Assembly (NCBI GenBank): GCA_030323885.1
Contig: CM059190.1
Span: 106,929,856 to 106,993,855, forward strand
Length of the DNA stretch: 64,000 nucleotides
Reading direction: 5' to 3'
From: Branchipolynoe longqiensis
Taxonomy: Eukaryota; Annelida; Polychaeta; Phyllodocida; Polynoidae
Position numbers and translations under genes: made by a program. Every line of letters starts with the position of its first letter. Positions within the stretch are counted from its first letter, which is position 1. Shown here one piece after another: positions 53,178 through 63,931 of the stretch. The notes under the pieces were generated by a model, which had not been told where the DNA came from, searched no databases, and worked only from the letters and a program-made list of their open reading frames with translations.

Positions 53178-53315
53178 ATTGCATCTAGAGTGGAACTCGA
53201 ACCCGCATCTCCGCCATTCCGAGGCTGGTGCCCTAACCATTACTTTATCTAGGCACCCTGCTGCAATCAACGTACCCACGCCTACCTGTGTGTGAGATTT
53301 TACCTGAGGGGGGGG
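53178..53315 (-). mobile_element. SINE-B, copy 2
   Basis: Minus strand: GATAAAGTAATGGTTAGGG (box A-like), GGGTTCGAGTTCCAC (box B-like), preceded by CACAGGTAGGCGTGGGTA. Same design as at 7705. Confidence 0.75.
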
Positions 53316-53424
53316 GGGGGGCAGTACACATCATTAGAATGCGATATAACTTATTATGCAAATATAAATAACAAAGGTACTACACTATTTTACTACATTA
53401 TTTGGCTGCTATGGATGTGTAATA

Positions 53425-53600
53425 GTCTGCACTGACCTCTCAGGCAAGGAGCTGCATAGACAGGTATGTGTGGTTAGGGTGGTGATATGAAGAAGCCTAG
53501 GTGGTGTAATGGTTAGCACGCTAGCCCAGAATGTTAGAGATGTGGATTTGAGTCCTGCTCCGGGACAATATTTTCCATTTAAGCACCTCCACGATGCTGG
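53425..53600 (+). mobile_element. SINE-B, copy 3
   Basis: AGTCTGCACTGACCTCTCAG leader, CTAGGTGGTGTAATGGTTAG head, GGATTTGAGTCCTG at the box B position, then CAATATTTTCCATTT. Confidence 0.75.
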
Positions 53601-53794
53601 TTCCATGAGCGACATCCTGTACAAGCTATGCAGTGTATAGTTGTTGAACCTACCCTGTGAATGTATATGTAAATGCATTTCCTGTATGTATGTAATTGTA
53701 AGCGTAAAAATGACTTACAGACGTAAACCATTTAAAAGAATTGCAATTCCAGGGAGACTAGTGTAGCACTACTAGTACTAGTACTACTACTAGT

Positions 53795-53930
53795 ACTAGC
53801 AGTGTGCACTGCCCGCTCAGGCAAGGAACCACATAGACAGGTGGGTGTGGATAGTGTGATTACATCAGGGAGCATAGTTGGTGTAATGGTTAGCACACTA
53901 GTCCAGAACTAAGACTATTTCCCATTGTCA
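53795..53930 (+). mobile_element. SINE-B, copy 4
   Basis: AGTGTGCACTGCCCGCTCAG leader and TAGTTGGTGTAATGGTTAGC head, with box B deleted before CTATTTCCCATTGTC. The ACTAGTACTAGTAC run at 53762-53790 precedes it. Confidence 0.7.
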
Positions 53931-54912
53931 CCACCCCCCGTCACAGATGTACTTGTATTTCTTATAAACCTTTCTATGTCACTCCATTTTCCCGTTCCCA
54001 TTGTTTATACTGACTCCTTATACGACGTTCTTGATCCCATTCTATATGTATTAGGTATAATAAATTATGCAGATATAAATTGGCAGAGGATATTACAGGT
54101 ATTCTTGTATATCATACTATTTGTATACTTATTTATCATTGTCCAATCAATGCCGAGCTGACCATTTGCTCTGCTACTGATCACTCACTATGAGAATTTC
54201 AAACTCGATGGCTGGCTTCTCGCAATCGTTTGTTCATCTACATTCGCATGTCAACATTGTATTGCAATTGTTGTGGACAATCACCAAGACTGGACGATAA
54301 GGCGGCGTGCAAGCAATTTAGGCAAGAAGGTGCAGGAATTGAAATAGCTGGGCACTACGAGACAGACTACAGTGGCTGCGAAGATAAATACATATATATA
54401 TATATATGTATATATACACATATAATCAAGTCCATGCTATAGTACAGTAAGGAGACAAGACAAGGAAGTGGGTTGAGATGACACAACATATGGGTGATAA
54501 TATAGGGAACATTCCCTTTCAAGCCCTTATACTCGCATAATTCTTATTCATCACATATATACTAGTTTGAGGCCCTGGTGTGTGTATAGATGGTTATATC
54601 CCGAACAACTAAACATGGTGAAGCCTACACTGGGACATATCTGATTCTAGGCAGCGATTTCAACTGCCGATTTGTTGCAACAATGTCTTTTGCATCAGTA
54701 TGAACTTAAATTTAATGTAACATCATTTGCTCGGCTGGAAGATCACCTCCTGGGGAAGCGATTTAGTCACCGTATGACATGTTTGTGATTAAATAAAACT
54801 CAACTCAACGTTGTCTATTTTACTTCACTTTGATTTGAACATGCCGTGAGTGAGGTTCCAAACACCGACATTGTTCCGAAGGTGCTGACTCTGAATGAGT
54901 GTGGAATATAAT
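53931..54912. other. no gene recognised
   Basis: A TATATA/TGTATA microsatellite at about 54390-54422. Near 54797 the sequence AATAAAACTCAACTCAACG looks like a 3' end with a poly(A) signal, possibly a degraded retroelement. The hydrophobic 78-aa ORF at 53925-54161 starts inside SINE-B and is not trusted. Confidence 0.35.
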
Positions 54913-55232
54913 GGTGTCGCAGTTTGAAAGGGTACCTGGTTTAAAACGGGTCTTTTTGCAATGCACATGCATCAAAGTTGAAAGGCAAGTCTGAAATATT
55001 GTCTGAATTTCTGGCTTGCTTCTGTCTGTGGAGGAGCTCAAGCAAGGATTCCTTCAGGAATCATTGTAGTGAATATTTTATGCTTGATAGTATATATTAT
55101 CCTCGGCACAAGTTAACAAGCAATTAACAAGTTATTAAACATGGGTACAATCTCAATCAGGCAGAAATGCATGCGCAAGCGCATTGTGAAAAGCCCCGTT
55201 TCAAACTGGGTACCCTTTTAAACTGCGGCACC
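54913..55232. mobile_element. inverted-repeat element with GGTGTCGCAGTTT ends
   Basis: GGTGTCGCAGTTTGAAAGGG..ACGGGTCTTTTTGCAATGC at the left is matched in inverse by GCATTGTGAAAAGCCCCGTT..AACTGCGGCACC at the right, over about 60 bp. About 320 bp in total, with no ORF. The ends resemble those of the 41766 element. Confidence 0.75.
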
Positions 55233-55394
55233 GGGCCCGGCATGGATCACATGACCCTGGACCATCACGTGACTGCCCGCGGTGAACAGATGCTGCTGGC
55301 CGGTCTGAAACCACCACAGTCACTTATTGTTCTATTCCAAAAAGCTGAGGGGAGGGGAACCAGCACCACGACTTGGAAGTGGTCATTACGTTGT
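55233..55394. other. no gene seen
   Basis: Short unique stretch. Confidence 0.4.
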
Positions 55395-55665
55395 GGAATG
55401 GGGGGTGGAGGTGTGGGGGTGGATGGCCGTGTGTGTGATGGGGTGGCTGGGTGTGTGGTGTGGGTGCGTGTGGGTGGGTGTGTGGTGGGATGGATTGGTG
55501 TGTCGTGTGGGTGGGTGTGGTGTGGTGGGGTGGATGGGTGTGTTGTGTGGGTGTGTTGTTGGTGTGGTGTGCGTGCGGGTGTGGGTGTGGTGGTGGTGGT
55601 GGATGGGTGTGTGGTGTGTGTAGTATGTATAGTGTGTGTCGTGTGTGGTGGTGGGTCCTTATAAC
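55395..55665. repeat. GTGTGGGTGGGTG microsatellite
   Basis: Irregular GTGTGGTGTGGGTG repeats. ORFs are translations. Confidence 0.85.
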
Positions 55666-55684
55666 CTTCCTGAACAGGACATGC

Positions 55685-56738
55685 AACCAGACACAATCAG
55701 ACAGATAGACAGTCAGACAGCTAATCAGTCAGACACATGGTCAGACAGTCAGCCAGACAGCTGATCAGACAGTCAGGCAGACAGTCAGGCAGAAAATCAG
55801 CCAGACAGCTGATCAGACAGTTAGGCAGACAGACACTGAGACAGCTGATTAGCCAGAGAGTCAGCCAGACAGCTGATCAGACAGACAGACATTCAGCCAG
55901 ACAGTCAGCCGGACAGTCACCCAGATAGCTGATCAGACTGTCAGCCAGACAGTCAGCCAGACAGTCAGCTGATCAGACAGACAGTCAGCCATACAGACAA
56001 TCAGTCAGACAGAGAGACAGTCAGCCAGACAGACAATCAGTCAGACAGAGAGACAGTCAGCCAGACAGACAATCAGTCAGACAGAGAGACAGTCAGACAA
56101 TCAGTCAGACAGAGAGACAGTCAGCCAGACAGACAATCAGTCACACAGAGAGACAGTCAGACAGACAGACAATCAGTCAGACAGAGATACAGTCAGACAG
56201 ACGGACAATCATTCAGACAGAGAGACAGTCAGGCAGACAGACAATTACTCAGACAGAGACAGTCAGACAGCCAGACAATCAGTCAGACAGACAGCCAGAC
56301 AGTCAGACAATCACTCAGACAGAGAGACAGTCAGACAGACAGACAATCAGTCAGACAGAGATAGAGTCAGACAGACGGACAATCATTCACACAGAGAGAC
56401 AGTCAGACAGACAGACAATCAGTCAGACAGAGAGCCAGACAGTCAGACAATCACTCAGACAGAGAGACAGTCAGACAGACAGACACTCAGTCAGACAGAG
56501 ATACAGTCAGACAGACAGACAATCATTCAGACAGAGAGAGAGTCAGACAAACAGACAATCAGTCAGACAATCACTCAGACAGAGAGACAGTCAGACATAC
56601 AGACAATCAGTCAGTCAGAGATACAGTCAGACAGACGTACAATCACTCAGACAGAGAGAGAAACAGTCAGACAGACAGACAATCAGTCAGACAGAGAGAC
56701 ATACAGTCAGACAATCACTCAGACAGACAGTCACCTCC
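55685..56738. repeat. CAGACAGTCAGACAAT array
   Basis: About 1 kb of CAGACAGT/CAGTCAGACAGAGAGA repeats with a longer unit of about 40 bp from 55990 onward (AGACAATCAGTCAGACAGAG). Confidence 0.92.
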
Positions 56739-57061
56739 AACACTGCACAACGCGGTGTGAGGACAGGCGGCCCTGTGTGGTCTACGTCATGGTGTGAGGG
56801 TGCCACACATTGTCATGGTTACCCCTCCCCCCGTCCCCTACTCCCCCCCCCCCCCCCCTGGCGACCTGTGAGTCGTAAAGTCAGTCGTACACGGTCACGT
56901 GTCCGGACGCAGCGACAACTCAACAGCAGCACTGGCCAAATGATGTTTTGCATGACTGGTCCGATTGTCATTATGGGATGGCCGAATGAGGGAACGGCCA
57001 CTCCCAATGTGGGCAGTCACAGGATTTGAAACCCCCTATTGTCAAATAAATGACATGACCA
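56739..57061. other. no gene seen
   Basis: Contains a C-run at 56846-56859. ORFs have no domain. Confidence 0.4.
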
Positions 57062-57230
57062 GACGGGATGGCTGAATGAGTTGAGCGTCCGTCTCCCGTT
57101 TCGATAGATCATGGGATTCGTAGGAACCCAAGGTTTCGAATCCTGGTCGCGTCAAACCAATGACTTAAAAATGTATACTTGTCGCTTCCTAGCCTGGTGC
57201 TCGGCATTACCAGGATAGGGCAAGGAGCAG
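57062..57230 (+). mobile_element. SINE-A, 5' half
   Basis: GACGGGATGGCTGAATGAGT head, box B-like GGTTTCGAATCC and CAAACCAATGACTTAAAAAT to GGATAGGGCAAGGA. The 3' half is missing; a TTAA-MITE follows. Confidence 0.85.
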
Positions 57231-57244
57231 TGGATTTCTGCGAT

Positions 57245-57598
57245 TGGAATTTGCATAGTCCAATGAAAACATCAAATTTTAAAACCAAAACAATTATCTA
57301 GATTTTATTCTACATATCTAACTTAGATAATGCTGCACTTATTAAACATTTGTCACCACATAGAAGGGAATACTGAGTCAATTTAATAGAACCTGTTACT
57401 GCAGAAGCCTATGGTGTTAGAGTTTTGGCAAGCTTGCCAAAATTAATTTTGCACATTTGCACTTCAAATATCTCAAAAGTTAACCATTTAAATTAAAAGT
57501 TACTTCAAACTAAAGTAAGGTAGATTATAATGACCAACCTAACATATGTATCTCAGAAAATGACAGCAACTCAAAACCATCGGACTATGCAACTTTAA
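57245..57598. mobile_element. TTAA-MITE, complete copy
   Basis: Left end TTGCATAGTCCAATGA, right end CATCGGACTATGCAACT followed by TTAA (57595-57598). The left TTAA is mutated. Interior CAATTTAATAGAACCTGTTA and TTACTTCAAACTAAAGTAAGG as in other copies. Confidence 0.9.
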
Positions 57599-57909
57599 TC
57601 AACGAATATAAATTGTTTTAATTATCGTGAAAGAAGCAGGTTGCTTAGTAACCCTTGTTGCCGCCACCCGACCCTTCTTCCAGACCCGGTGATTATTTAT
57701 TTAGGGGCCTTTTCCACCAACACTTCTGTGATGCCTCATGTTTTTTTGGGGTGTTTTTTTTTATGGCGACTCTACAAAACAATACACAAATAAACAAAGA
57801 CAATAACCGGATAATAACATTTCTTCATATTTCTTGTTTGTTTAAAGAAAGGTCGCTATAAATATTTAGGACACTTTTTTGTGTGTGAGTGGCCACACCC
57901 AGACGTGCA
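57599..57909. other. no gene seen
   Basis: Unique-looking sequence of about 310 bp. Confidence 0.4.
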
Positions 57910-58135
57910 GTGACCCCCCCCCCCCCACCCCCCATCCCATAACAGGACCCTAACCCACCCGACCACGACCCCCCACCCAACCGACACCCACCAGGACCCC
58001 CACCCCCACCAGGAACCCACCCAACCCCAACCCCACCAGGACCCCCACCCAACCCGACCCCTACCAGGACCCCCCCCCCCCCCCACCGGGACCCCCTCCC
58101 TCCACCAGGGCCCCCCACCCCCCTCCAGGAGCCCC
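57910..58135. repeat. C-rich CCCCACCAGGACC array
   Basis: Degenerate CCCACCAGGACCCCCACCC repeats. Gly/Val/Trp minus-strand ORFs are translations. Confidence 0.85.
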
Positions 58136-58279
58136 ACCATGCCAGATAGAGGCTACAAATAGTGTACGCCAACAGGAACATGTGGGAAACGCCTCGAACC
58201 CGTGGTAAACACTCGGCACCCCCGTAGGGGACTCTGAGATTACAAACATGTACTATGTGGACTAACTATTTGCACAGCG
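58136..58279. other. no gene seen
   Basis: Short unique stretch. Confidence 0.4.
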
Positions 58280-59370
58280 AGCAGCAACCCCACCCCCATC
58301 ACCACCACCACGCACACATTGCAAACCACGCAGCTCACCCCACCACCACACACACACACATACACACTACACCACACAACCCCACCACCACACACACCAC
58401 CACACATACACCCTCCATACACACTGCACACCACGCAGCTCAACCCCACCACCACACACACCACCACACATACACCCTCCATACACACTGCACACCACGC
58501 AGCTCAACCCCACCACACACACCACCACACATACACCCCCCATACACACTACACCACACAGCTCAACCCCACCACCACACACACCACCACACATACACCC
58601 CCCATACACACTGCACACCACGCAGCTCCACCACCACCACACACACCACCACACATACACCCCCCATACACACTGCACACCATGAAGCTCAACCCCGCCC
58701 GCACCATACACACATACACCCCCCATACATACTACACCACACAGCTCAGCCGCACCATCACACACACCACCACACATACACCCCCCATACACACTGCACA
58801 CCACGCAGTTCCACCACCACACACACCACCACACATACATACTACACCACACAGCTCAACCCCACCACCACACACACACCCATACATACTACACCACACA
58901 GCCCAACCCCACCACCACACACACCGCCACACATACACCCCCCATACACACTGCACACCACGCAGCTCAACCCCACCACCACACACACCACCACACATAC
59001 ACCCCCATACACACTGCACACCATGCAGCTCAGCCCCACCACCACACATACAACCCCCATACACACTGCACACCATGCAGCTCAACCCCACCACCACACA
59101 CACCACCACACATACACCCCCATACACACTGCACACCACGAAGCTCAACCCCGCCACAACACACACCACCACACATACACCCCACATACACACTGCACAC
59201 CATGCAGCTCAACCCCCCCACCACACACACCACCACACATACACCCCCATACACACTGCACACCATGCAGCTCAGCCCCACCACAACACATACACCCCCC
59301 CCCCCCCCCATACACACTGCACACCACGAAGCTCAACCCCGCCCGTACCATACACACATGTATACACACA
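58280..59370. repeat. ~50-65-bp CA-rich minisatellite
   Basis: About 18 units containing CATACACACTGCACACCACG, CAGCTCAACCCCACCACCAC and ACACACCACCACACATACAC, with length variants. His/Thr/Pro plus-strand ORFs (375 and 351 aa) and Cys/Val/Gly minus-strand ORFs are translations. Confidence 0.92.
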
Positions 59371-59387
59371 CTGACAAAATGACACGA

Positions 59388-59525
59388 CCAGACGGGATGG
59401 TCGAATCAGTAGAGCACAGGCCTCGCGTGCGGGAGATCGGTAGTTCGGTTCCCGGTCGAGTCAAACCAGTGACTTATATAATTGATACTTGCCACTACCA
59501 AACCTGGCGCTCAGCATTAATAGGA
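59388..59525 (+). mobile_element. SINE-A, 5' part
   Basis: CGACCAGACGGGATGGTCGA head with GATCGGTAGTTCGGTTCCC at the box B position, then GTCAAACCAGTGACTTATAT up to GCTCAGCATTAATAGGA. Confidence 0.85.
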
Positions 59526-59870
59526 AGCACACATCCCATTTCAAGATTGAAAGCACGCACAAATTTACTATATTCAGACTGAATGCACATAAAATAAGAC
59601 AATCCCACTTTATTTCAGAGGCACGACAAAAACAAATCCATGAAATTCTTTAACTTTGAATAGATGCGCATCCATGTGTCTGCACTCACGCCGTGCGCAT
59701 CTATTGGGATGTATACGGCATATATAGCATACCTCAATGAGATATGACTAGTATTGACAAGAGATGAACGCAGAAACAAGCACATTGCTGATCATTCATG
59801 ATAACAAAGAGATTGTTCCTGTCTTCTTTCAATTTAATTTTCCAACCCCAAATATATTATTACCTATGGT
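59526..59870. other. no gene seen
   Basis: Unique-looking sequence of about 345 bp. Confidence 0.4.
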
Positions 59871-59922
59871 TGGTTGTTGGAGTTTTACGTCCTGGCAACA
59901 TCTAAGGTCATATCAGGACGGC
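59871..59922 (-). repeat. orphan SINE-A tail
   Basis: GGTTGGTTGTTGGAGTTTTA then CTGGCAACATCTAAGGTCAT and CAGGACGG. Ends abruptly at the position where other orphan tails end. Confidence 0.8.
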
Positions 59923-60315
59923 ATTACCGATGTAATGTTCCTAGCTAATTTTAAACATTAATATTAGAACGGTTTAATAACTAATTAATATTGCTTTCAC
60001 CATTTGACGTTGCCGCATTTCCCTATTGTGGATGGATGTTGGACTAGACTCAGCCGCCAGGTGGCCTCGTCTAGTTTGATTCCAATCCGCAAGAGGCGCG
60101 TCCTGTCCCCCTAACGGTGGAAGGACGTCGTTAAGTATACAGGAGAAGGTGGAGACTTCCAGCGCGGTAACACCCAGCCGTGATAGGTCAGTTCTGTGAC
60201 CTGAACATCAGGGAAAAAAACCTAAGTATTCACTGCACCAATAAAACATGGTGTGTGTGTCCGTGTGTGTGTGTGTGTGTGTGTGATAGACCAACAGGAC
60301 TCAACAACAGCTACT
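59923..60315. other. no gene; GT microsatellite
   Basis: GT run at 60249-60285 and a CTCF-like GCCGCCAGGTGGCCTCG at 60051-60067. Confidence 0.4.
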
Positions 60316-60670
60316 TTAAATTGCACAGTCTGATAAAAACATCACATTTAAAAAAGCAAAACATAGATCTAGATCTAAAGCCTACATATGAAACGTAGAT
60401 AGTGCTGCACTTATTAAACATTCTCTGCTGCATAGAAAGCAATATTGAATCTATTTGATAGAAGCTTTTACTGCTGAAGTCGATGGAGTAGCAGCTTTGA
60501 CAAGGACGCCAACACTAATTTTGCATGTTTACATTTCAAATATCTCCCAGGTTAGTTATTGTAAAACAATGGTACTTCAAATTGAAGTAAACTTGATTAA
60601 AACGATCAACCTACTTTATTCAACTCTGAAAATGACAGAAATTCAAGGCCACCGGACTGTGCAACTTTAT
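60316..60670. mobile_element. TTAA-MITE, complete but diverged copy
   Basis: Left TTAA (60316-60319), ATTGCACAGTCTGATAAAA; right CACCGGACTGTGCAACTTTA. Both ends carry the same G/C change (CACAGTC and GACTGTG), as if a terminal repeat variant or correlated mutation. Confidence 0.85.
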
Positions 60671-60674
60671 CAAT

Positions 60675-60790
60675 GGTGTGGGTTGGTGGTTGGTGGTGTG
60701 GGTTGTTGATGTGGTGTGGTGTGGGTTGGTGGTTGGTGGTGTGGGTTGCTGATGTGGTGTGCGTTGGTGGTGTGCGTTGGCATAGTTGGG
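60675..60790. repeat. GGTGTGGGTTGGTGGTT array
   Basis: Short tandem array directly after the MITE. Confidence 0.8.
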
Positions 60791-60827
60791 GGTGGTGGCG
60801 CCACTTAGCCCAACCCACCACCAAGTG

Positions 60828-60990
60828 TCAGGATAATGTGACTGAGTTGGATATCAGGTGCTGGTGGCCTGGTCTCTCAGTGGGGCAGCACTATAAAGTC
60901 GCTATGAGTGCGCACTGTCACAAGTCAGTACCGATCCTGATATGCCCTTAGATGTTGCTAGGACGTAAAACAACAAACGAACAAACAAAA
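60828..60990 (+). mobile_element. SINE-A, 3' half
   Basis: GTGTCAGGATAATGTGACTG to GCTAGGACGTAAAACAAC and an AAACGAACAAACAAAAC tail. 5' truncated. Confidence 0.85.
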
Positions 60991-61151
60991 CACACAATAG
61001 ATCCAACCCCTCTAACTATTGCTCAATCAGGGGATTGATCACAGGGAACGCCTTCAAACAGATTCCCACTAATTGTGATTTTCACAGAAACTCATCCTAT
61101 GGAGAATTTGAGGTTCTGGTTTATGAGTAGCTGCAGGGAGAGGGGGATATA
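60991..61151. other. no gene seen
   Basis: Short unique stretch. Confidence 0.4.
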
Positions 61152-61347
61152 TACAGCAACACCTCTCTAACCGACCACCTCCACAAATCGACCACTCCCC
61201 TATATCGATCGCTTTATTTGGGTCCCAAACGATTGCCCATACAATACCATTGTAACGATACAAAAAACTCCCTAAACCGACCACCTCCCTAAATGGACCA
61301 TTTAAACTCGGTCCCATGGTGGTTCGCTTGAGAGAGGTTTTACTGTA
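61152..61347. mobile_element. pogo-like MITE, copy 4
   Basis: TACAGCAACACCTCTCTAAC at the left, GAGAGAGGTTTTACTGTA at the right, TA at both ends. The interior is the inverse of copy 3, including CCACTCCCCTATATCGATCG and CTAAATGGACCATTTAAA. Confidence 0.9.
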
Positions 61348-61621
61348 ATCCAGGGACTGGCTGAAGCCGGTTGTGGGGATGTTTTATTCGTGTGAACGAG
61401 GCGTGCAATCTGTGTGCAAAGAGGTGGTGGGTGGTGGGTGGGTGGTTGGTTAGTGGGTGGGTGAATATTGAGGTGTGGGGCCCTGTCTATGGAGAGGTCG
61501 ACATTTGTAGGTTATATGGCTGGGGTGTGGAGGTATGCCAGGTACCCTCCCCCCTCCCCCCACCCATGGCACATCCGTGGACATACTTCGCAGCTGTCAG
61601 TGCCTCTTCCTGCCCTGAGTT
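61348..61621. other. no gene seen
   Basis: Contains GGTGGGTGG words at about 61425-61470. Nothing else. Confidence 0.4.
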
Positions 61622-61922
61622 GAGCTTCCGCCTCCCGTTTTGGTAGATCATGGGATCCCTGGTTGAGTCAAACCAATGACTTAAAAATTGATAATTGTCA
61701 CTTCCTAGCCAGGCGCTGGGCGTTATTAGGATAGGGCAACGACTGTTTGGTTCAATGTCAGGATAATGTGACTAAGTGGGATATCGAGTCATGGTGCTAG
61801 CGGCCTGGTCTCCCAATGGGGCAGACCTATAAAGTTACCATGTGTGTGCACTGTCACAAGTCGGTACCTGTCCTGATATGACCTTAGATGTTGGCAGGAT
61901 GTAAAACTCCAACAACCAACCG
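61622..61922 (+). mobile_element. SINE-A, near full length
   Basis: GAGCTTCCGCCTCCCGTTTT (mid-head), GAGTCAAACCAATGACTTAA, body, and tail GGATGTAAAACTCCAACAAC. The head is of the first type while the tail is of the second type. Confidence 0.88.
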
Positions 61923-62271
61923 ATCAAATGCTGCTAGGATGCAACCCACACCCACCCCGTCCCTGAAATCACTCGATGAATGTCTCGTAAAACAGGTCGG
62001 TGAATATCTGGTCGGCGGGCCCCTCCTCACCTCTCTGGCTGCTGACAAAAATATGTCAATGCAGCTCTGAATACCAACTGGCCGGTCACCAGCCCGCCCC
62101 TACACTGGTTCTCCCCGCCGCCACCAGGCGCCACCCGAAGCGGCTACAGTGGCGCCACGCAGCGGAGTAACCGAGAGGCTCAAAGCGGCGGCGCGGCGAA
62201 CTAACTCAGGTGTCAACACCGTTACACAACATCTGTAACGTGGAGTGTCACAAGAGCAGAGACGACAACAA
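61923..62271. other. no gene seen
   Basis: CG-rich around 62100-62210, with CTCF-like motifs at about 62116-62133. No gene recognised. Confidence 0.4.
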
Positions 62272-62316
62272 CGGCTGGTTGTTGGGAGTTTTACGTCCTG
62301 GCAACATCTAAGGTCG
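62272..62316 (-). mobile_element. SINE-A, left piece of a copy split by a LINE
   Basis: GGCTGGTTGTTGGGAGTTTT, then CTGGCAACATCTAAGGTC. It stops where LINE sequence begins. The matching continuation (ATATCAGGAC..) is at 63933. Confidence 0.8.
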
Positions 62317-62319
62317 ACC

Positions 62320-63381
62320 ACAAAATCCTCATGCATAAAATAGAACGAGCTGGGCTAGGAAATAGAGCGCATAGCTTCCTCACAAATTACCTCAGCAATA
62401 GAAAACAATACACAAAACTAAGTGATACCAACTCGACCACCCGAGAAATAAAAACAGGAGTTCCACAGGGTTCCACTCTGGGACCCCTACTGTTTCTAAT
62501 ATTTATAAACGACCTACCTCTACTTTCCAACAAAACATCTTTCACATTATTTGCAGGATCGGTACTGACTTGTGACAGTGCGCACTCATGGCGACATTAT
62601 TTGCAGCACTACCAATACATAACAATGACCTTGACATAGCCGCAACCAAGGCTGGAATGGTGCTGGATGGAGTGAATATATGGTGACATGAGAATAAACT
62701 AACATTAAATGGCACTAACACTGAGTACATAATCTATGGAACCAAAGCCAGGAAGGCGAGGGCCTGGCCAATACAACTGCAGATGGGTGGCTTAGTGCTG
62801 CGTGAGGTGAAGTTCTATAAGTACCTAGGCACAACTCTTGACGCGACTCTAAGTGGTACATACCCAACAGCTGGCAAGACTGAACCAAACACTGGCACTA
62901 AAGCAGCTGTACAAGTCAACAATATTACCAATTATAGACTACAATGATATCATCTATGGATTACTAAAGAAGCAGCAAGAGACCAAATTACAAAGAAGCA
63001 AAGCAGAGCTCTCAGAACAGTATTCCAAGGCAAGATACTAAGTGTGGTTGAAATGCATAGCAGAGCAGGGCTGGACACTCTGGATGTACGTAGGAACCTC
63101 CACCTCATGATGCTGATGTATAAACATGCAAGTGATGACAAATACATAGATTGCACAAACAGGGTGTGAGAAGGGGGACATCGACCCTACTCTGGGTGCC
63201 CAACCCTAATACAAATAAGTTAATCAGAGCTCCAATTTACAAAGGAAGTGTCATGTGGAATGAACTCCCAACCAAAACCAGAGAAGCGGGTTCAATCCTT
63301 GCCTTTAAAAATGCATACAGAGCTCACCTGGTTATTCAGGCCCAAAACCTGGCACTGCAAATATATAATGTGACCTACTGA
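62320..63381 (+). pseudogene. reverse transcriptase remnant of the LINE
   Basis: Frames at 62331-62639, 62853-63041 and 63151-63381 carry successive RT and C-terminal pieces. The catalytic aspartate box is destroyed where a 37-bp SINE piece is inserted (62557-62593). Internal stops and frame changes exclude activity. Confidence 0.85.
62557..62593 (-). mobile_element. 37-bp SINE-A internal fragment inside the LINE
   Basis: GATCGGTACTGACTTGTGAC then AGTGCGCACTCATGGCG, flanked by a perfect 13-bp direct repeat ACATTATTTGCAG (62544-62556 and 62594-62606). Confidence 0.85.
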
Positions 63382-63931
63382 ACGACCCATTGACTTCACT
63401 CTCTCTCATGCCTGCTCTTTCCATGCCTGTCTGCCCCCCTGCCCATAGGCCTCAACCCTCCCATCCACATTTTGACAAACAACTATTATAACTCAATGAC
63501 ATAATAACATTCAAGACCCACTACCACCACTGAATAACTACATCTTCAACCAGCAAGGCATGCAATATAAACTACTATACATGCACAACATGGCACTATT
63601 AAAAGACTAACCATTAATAAAACCAAATCTAACTGATATACAAACACATCATATGATTTAACCACTAGTGTACATTACTGCGAACTCTATCTTGATACAT
63701 ATACCTTGCACTATGTTAAGAACCTATACTGTACACTGTACAGCATAAGCTGCTCCCCCACGTTCTTTTTATGTTCAGAATGGGTTGTGCTGCACACAAT
63801 GCAACACATTCCACTTCCACTATGTACAAATCAAATGTGATTGCTCCAACTGCTGGAAGACCAGTGCCTCGGCGCTGACAAAATATGTATTCAGATGAAT
63901 AAAAATATTTACCAGAAAAAAAAGAGAAAAG

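Larger units (their letters stand above)
62317..63931 (+). mobile_element. 5'-truncated LINE, degenerate
   Basis: Begins inside a non-LTR reverse transcriptase. The frame at 62320-62556 includes KTGVPQGSTLGPLLFLIFIND, the conserved RT region before the catalytic YADD box. Downstream conserved pieces are in several frames: FYKYLGTTLD near 62815, RAGLDTLDVRRNL near 63065 and WNELPTKTREAGSILAFKNAY at 63255-63318. Architecture and motifs fit the Jockey/CR1/L2 group. It ends with AATAAA (63898-63903) and an A-rich tail (63915-63930). Multiple frameshifts make it non-functional. Confidence 0.88.

Noticed and set aside
53925..54161. Small hydrophobic ORF that could be a membrane protein
   Set aside because: It begins within SINE-B sequence, is AT-rich and has no family resemblance.
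58255..59382. His/Thr/Pro-rich ORFs of 351-375 aa and Cys-rich ORFs on the other strand
   Set aside because: Translations of a CA-rich minisatellite, with several frames open at once.
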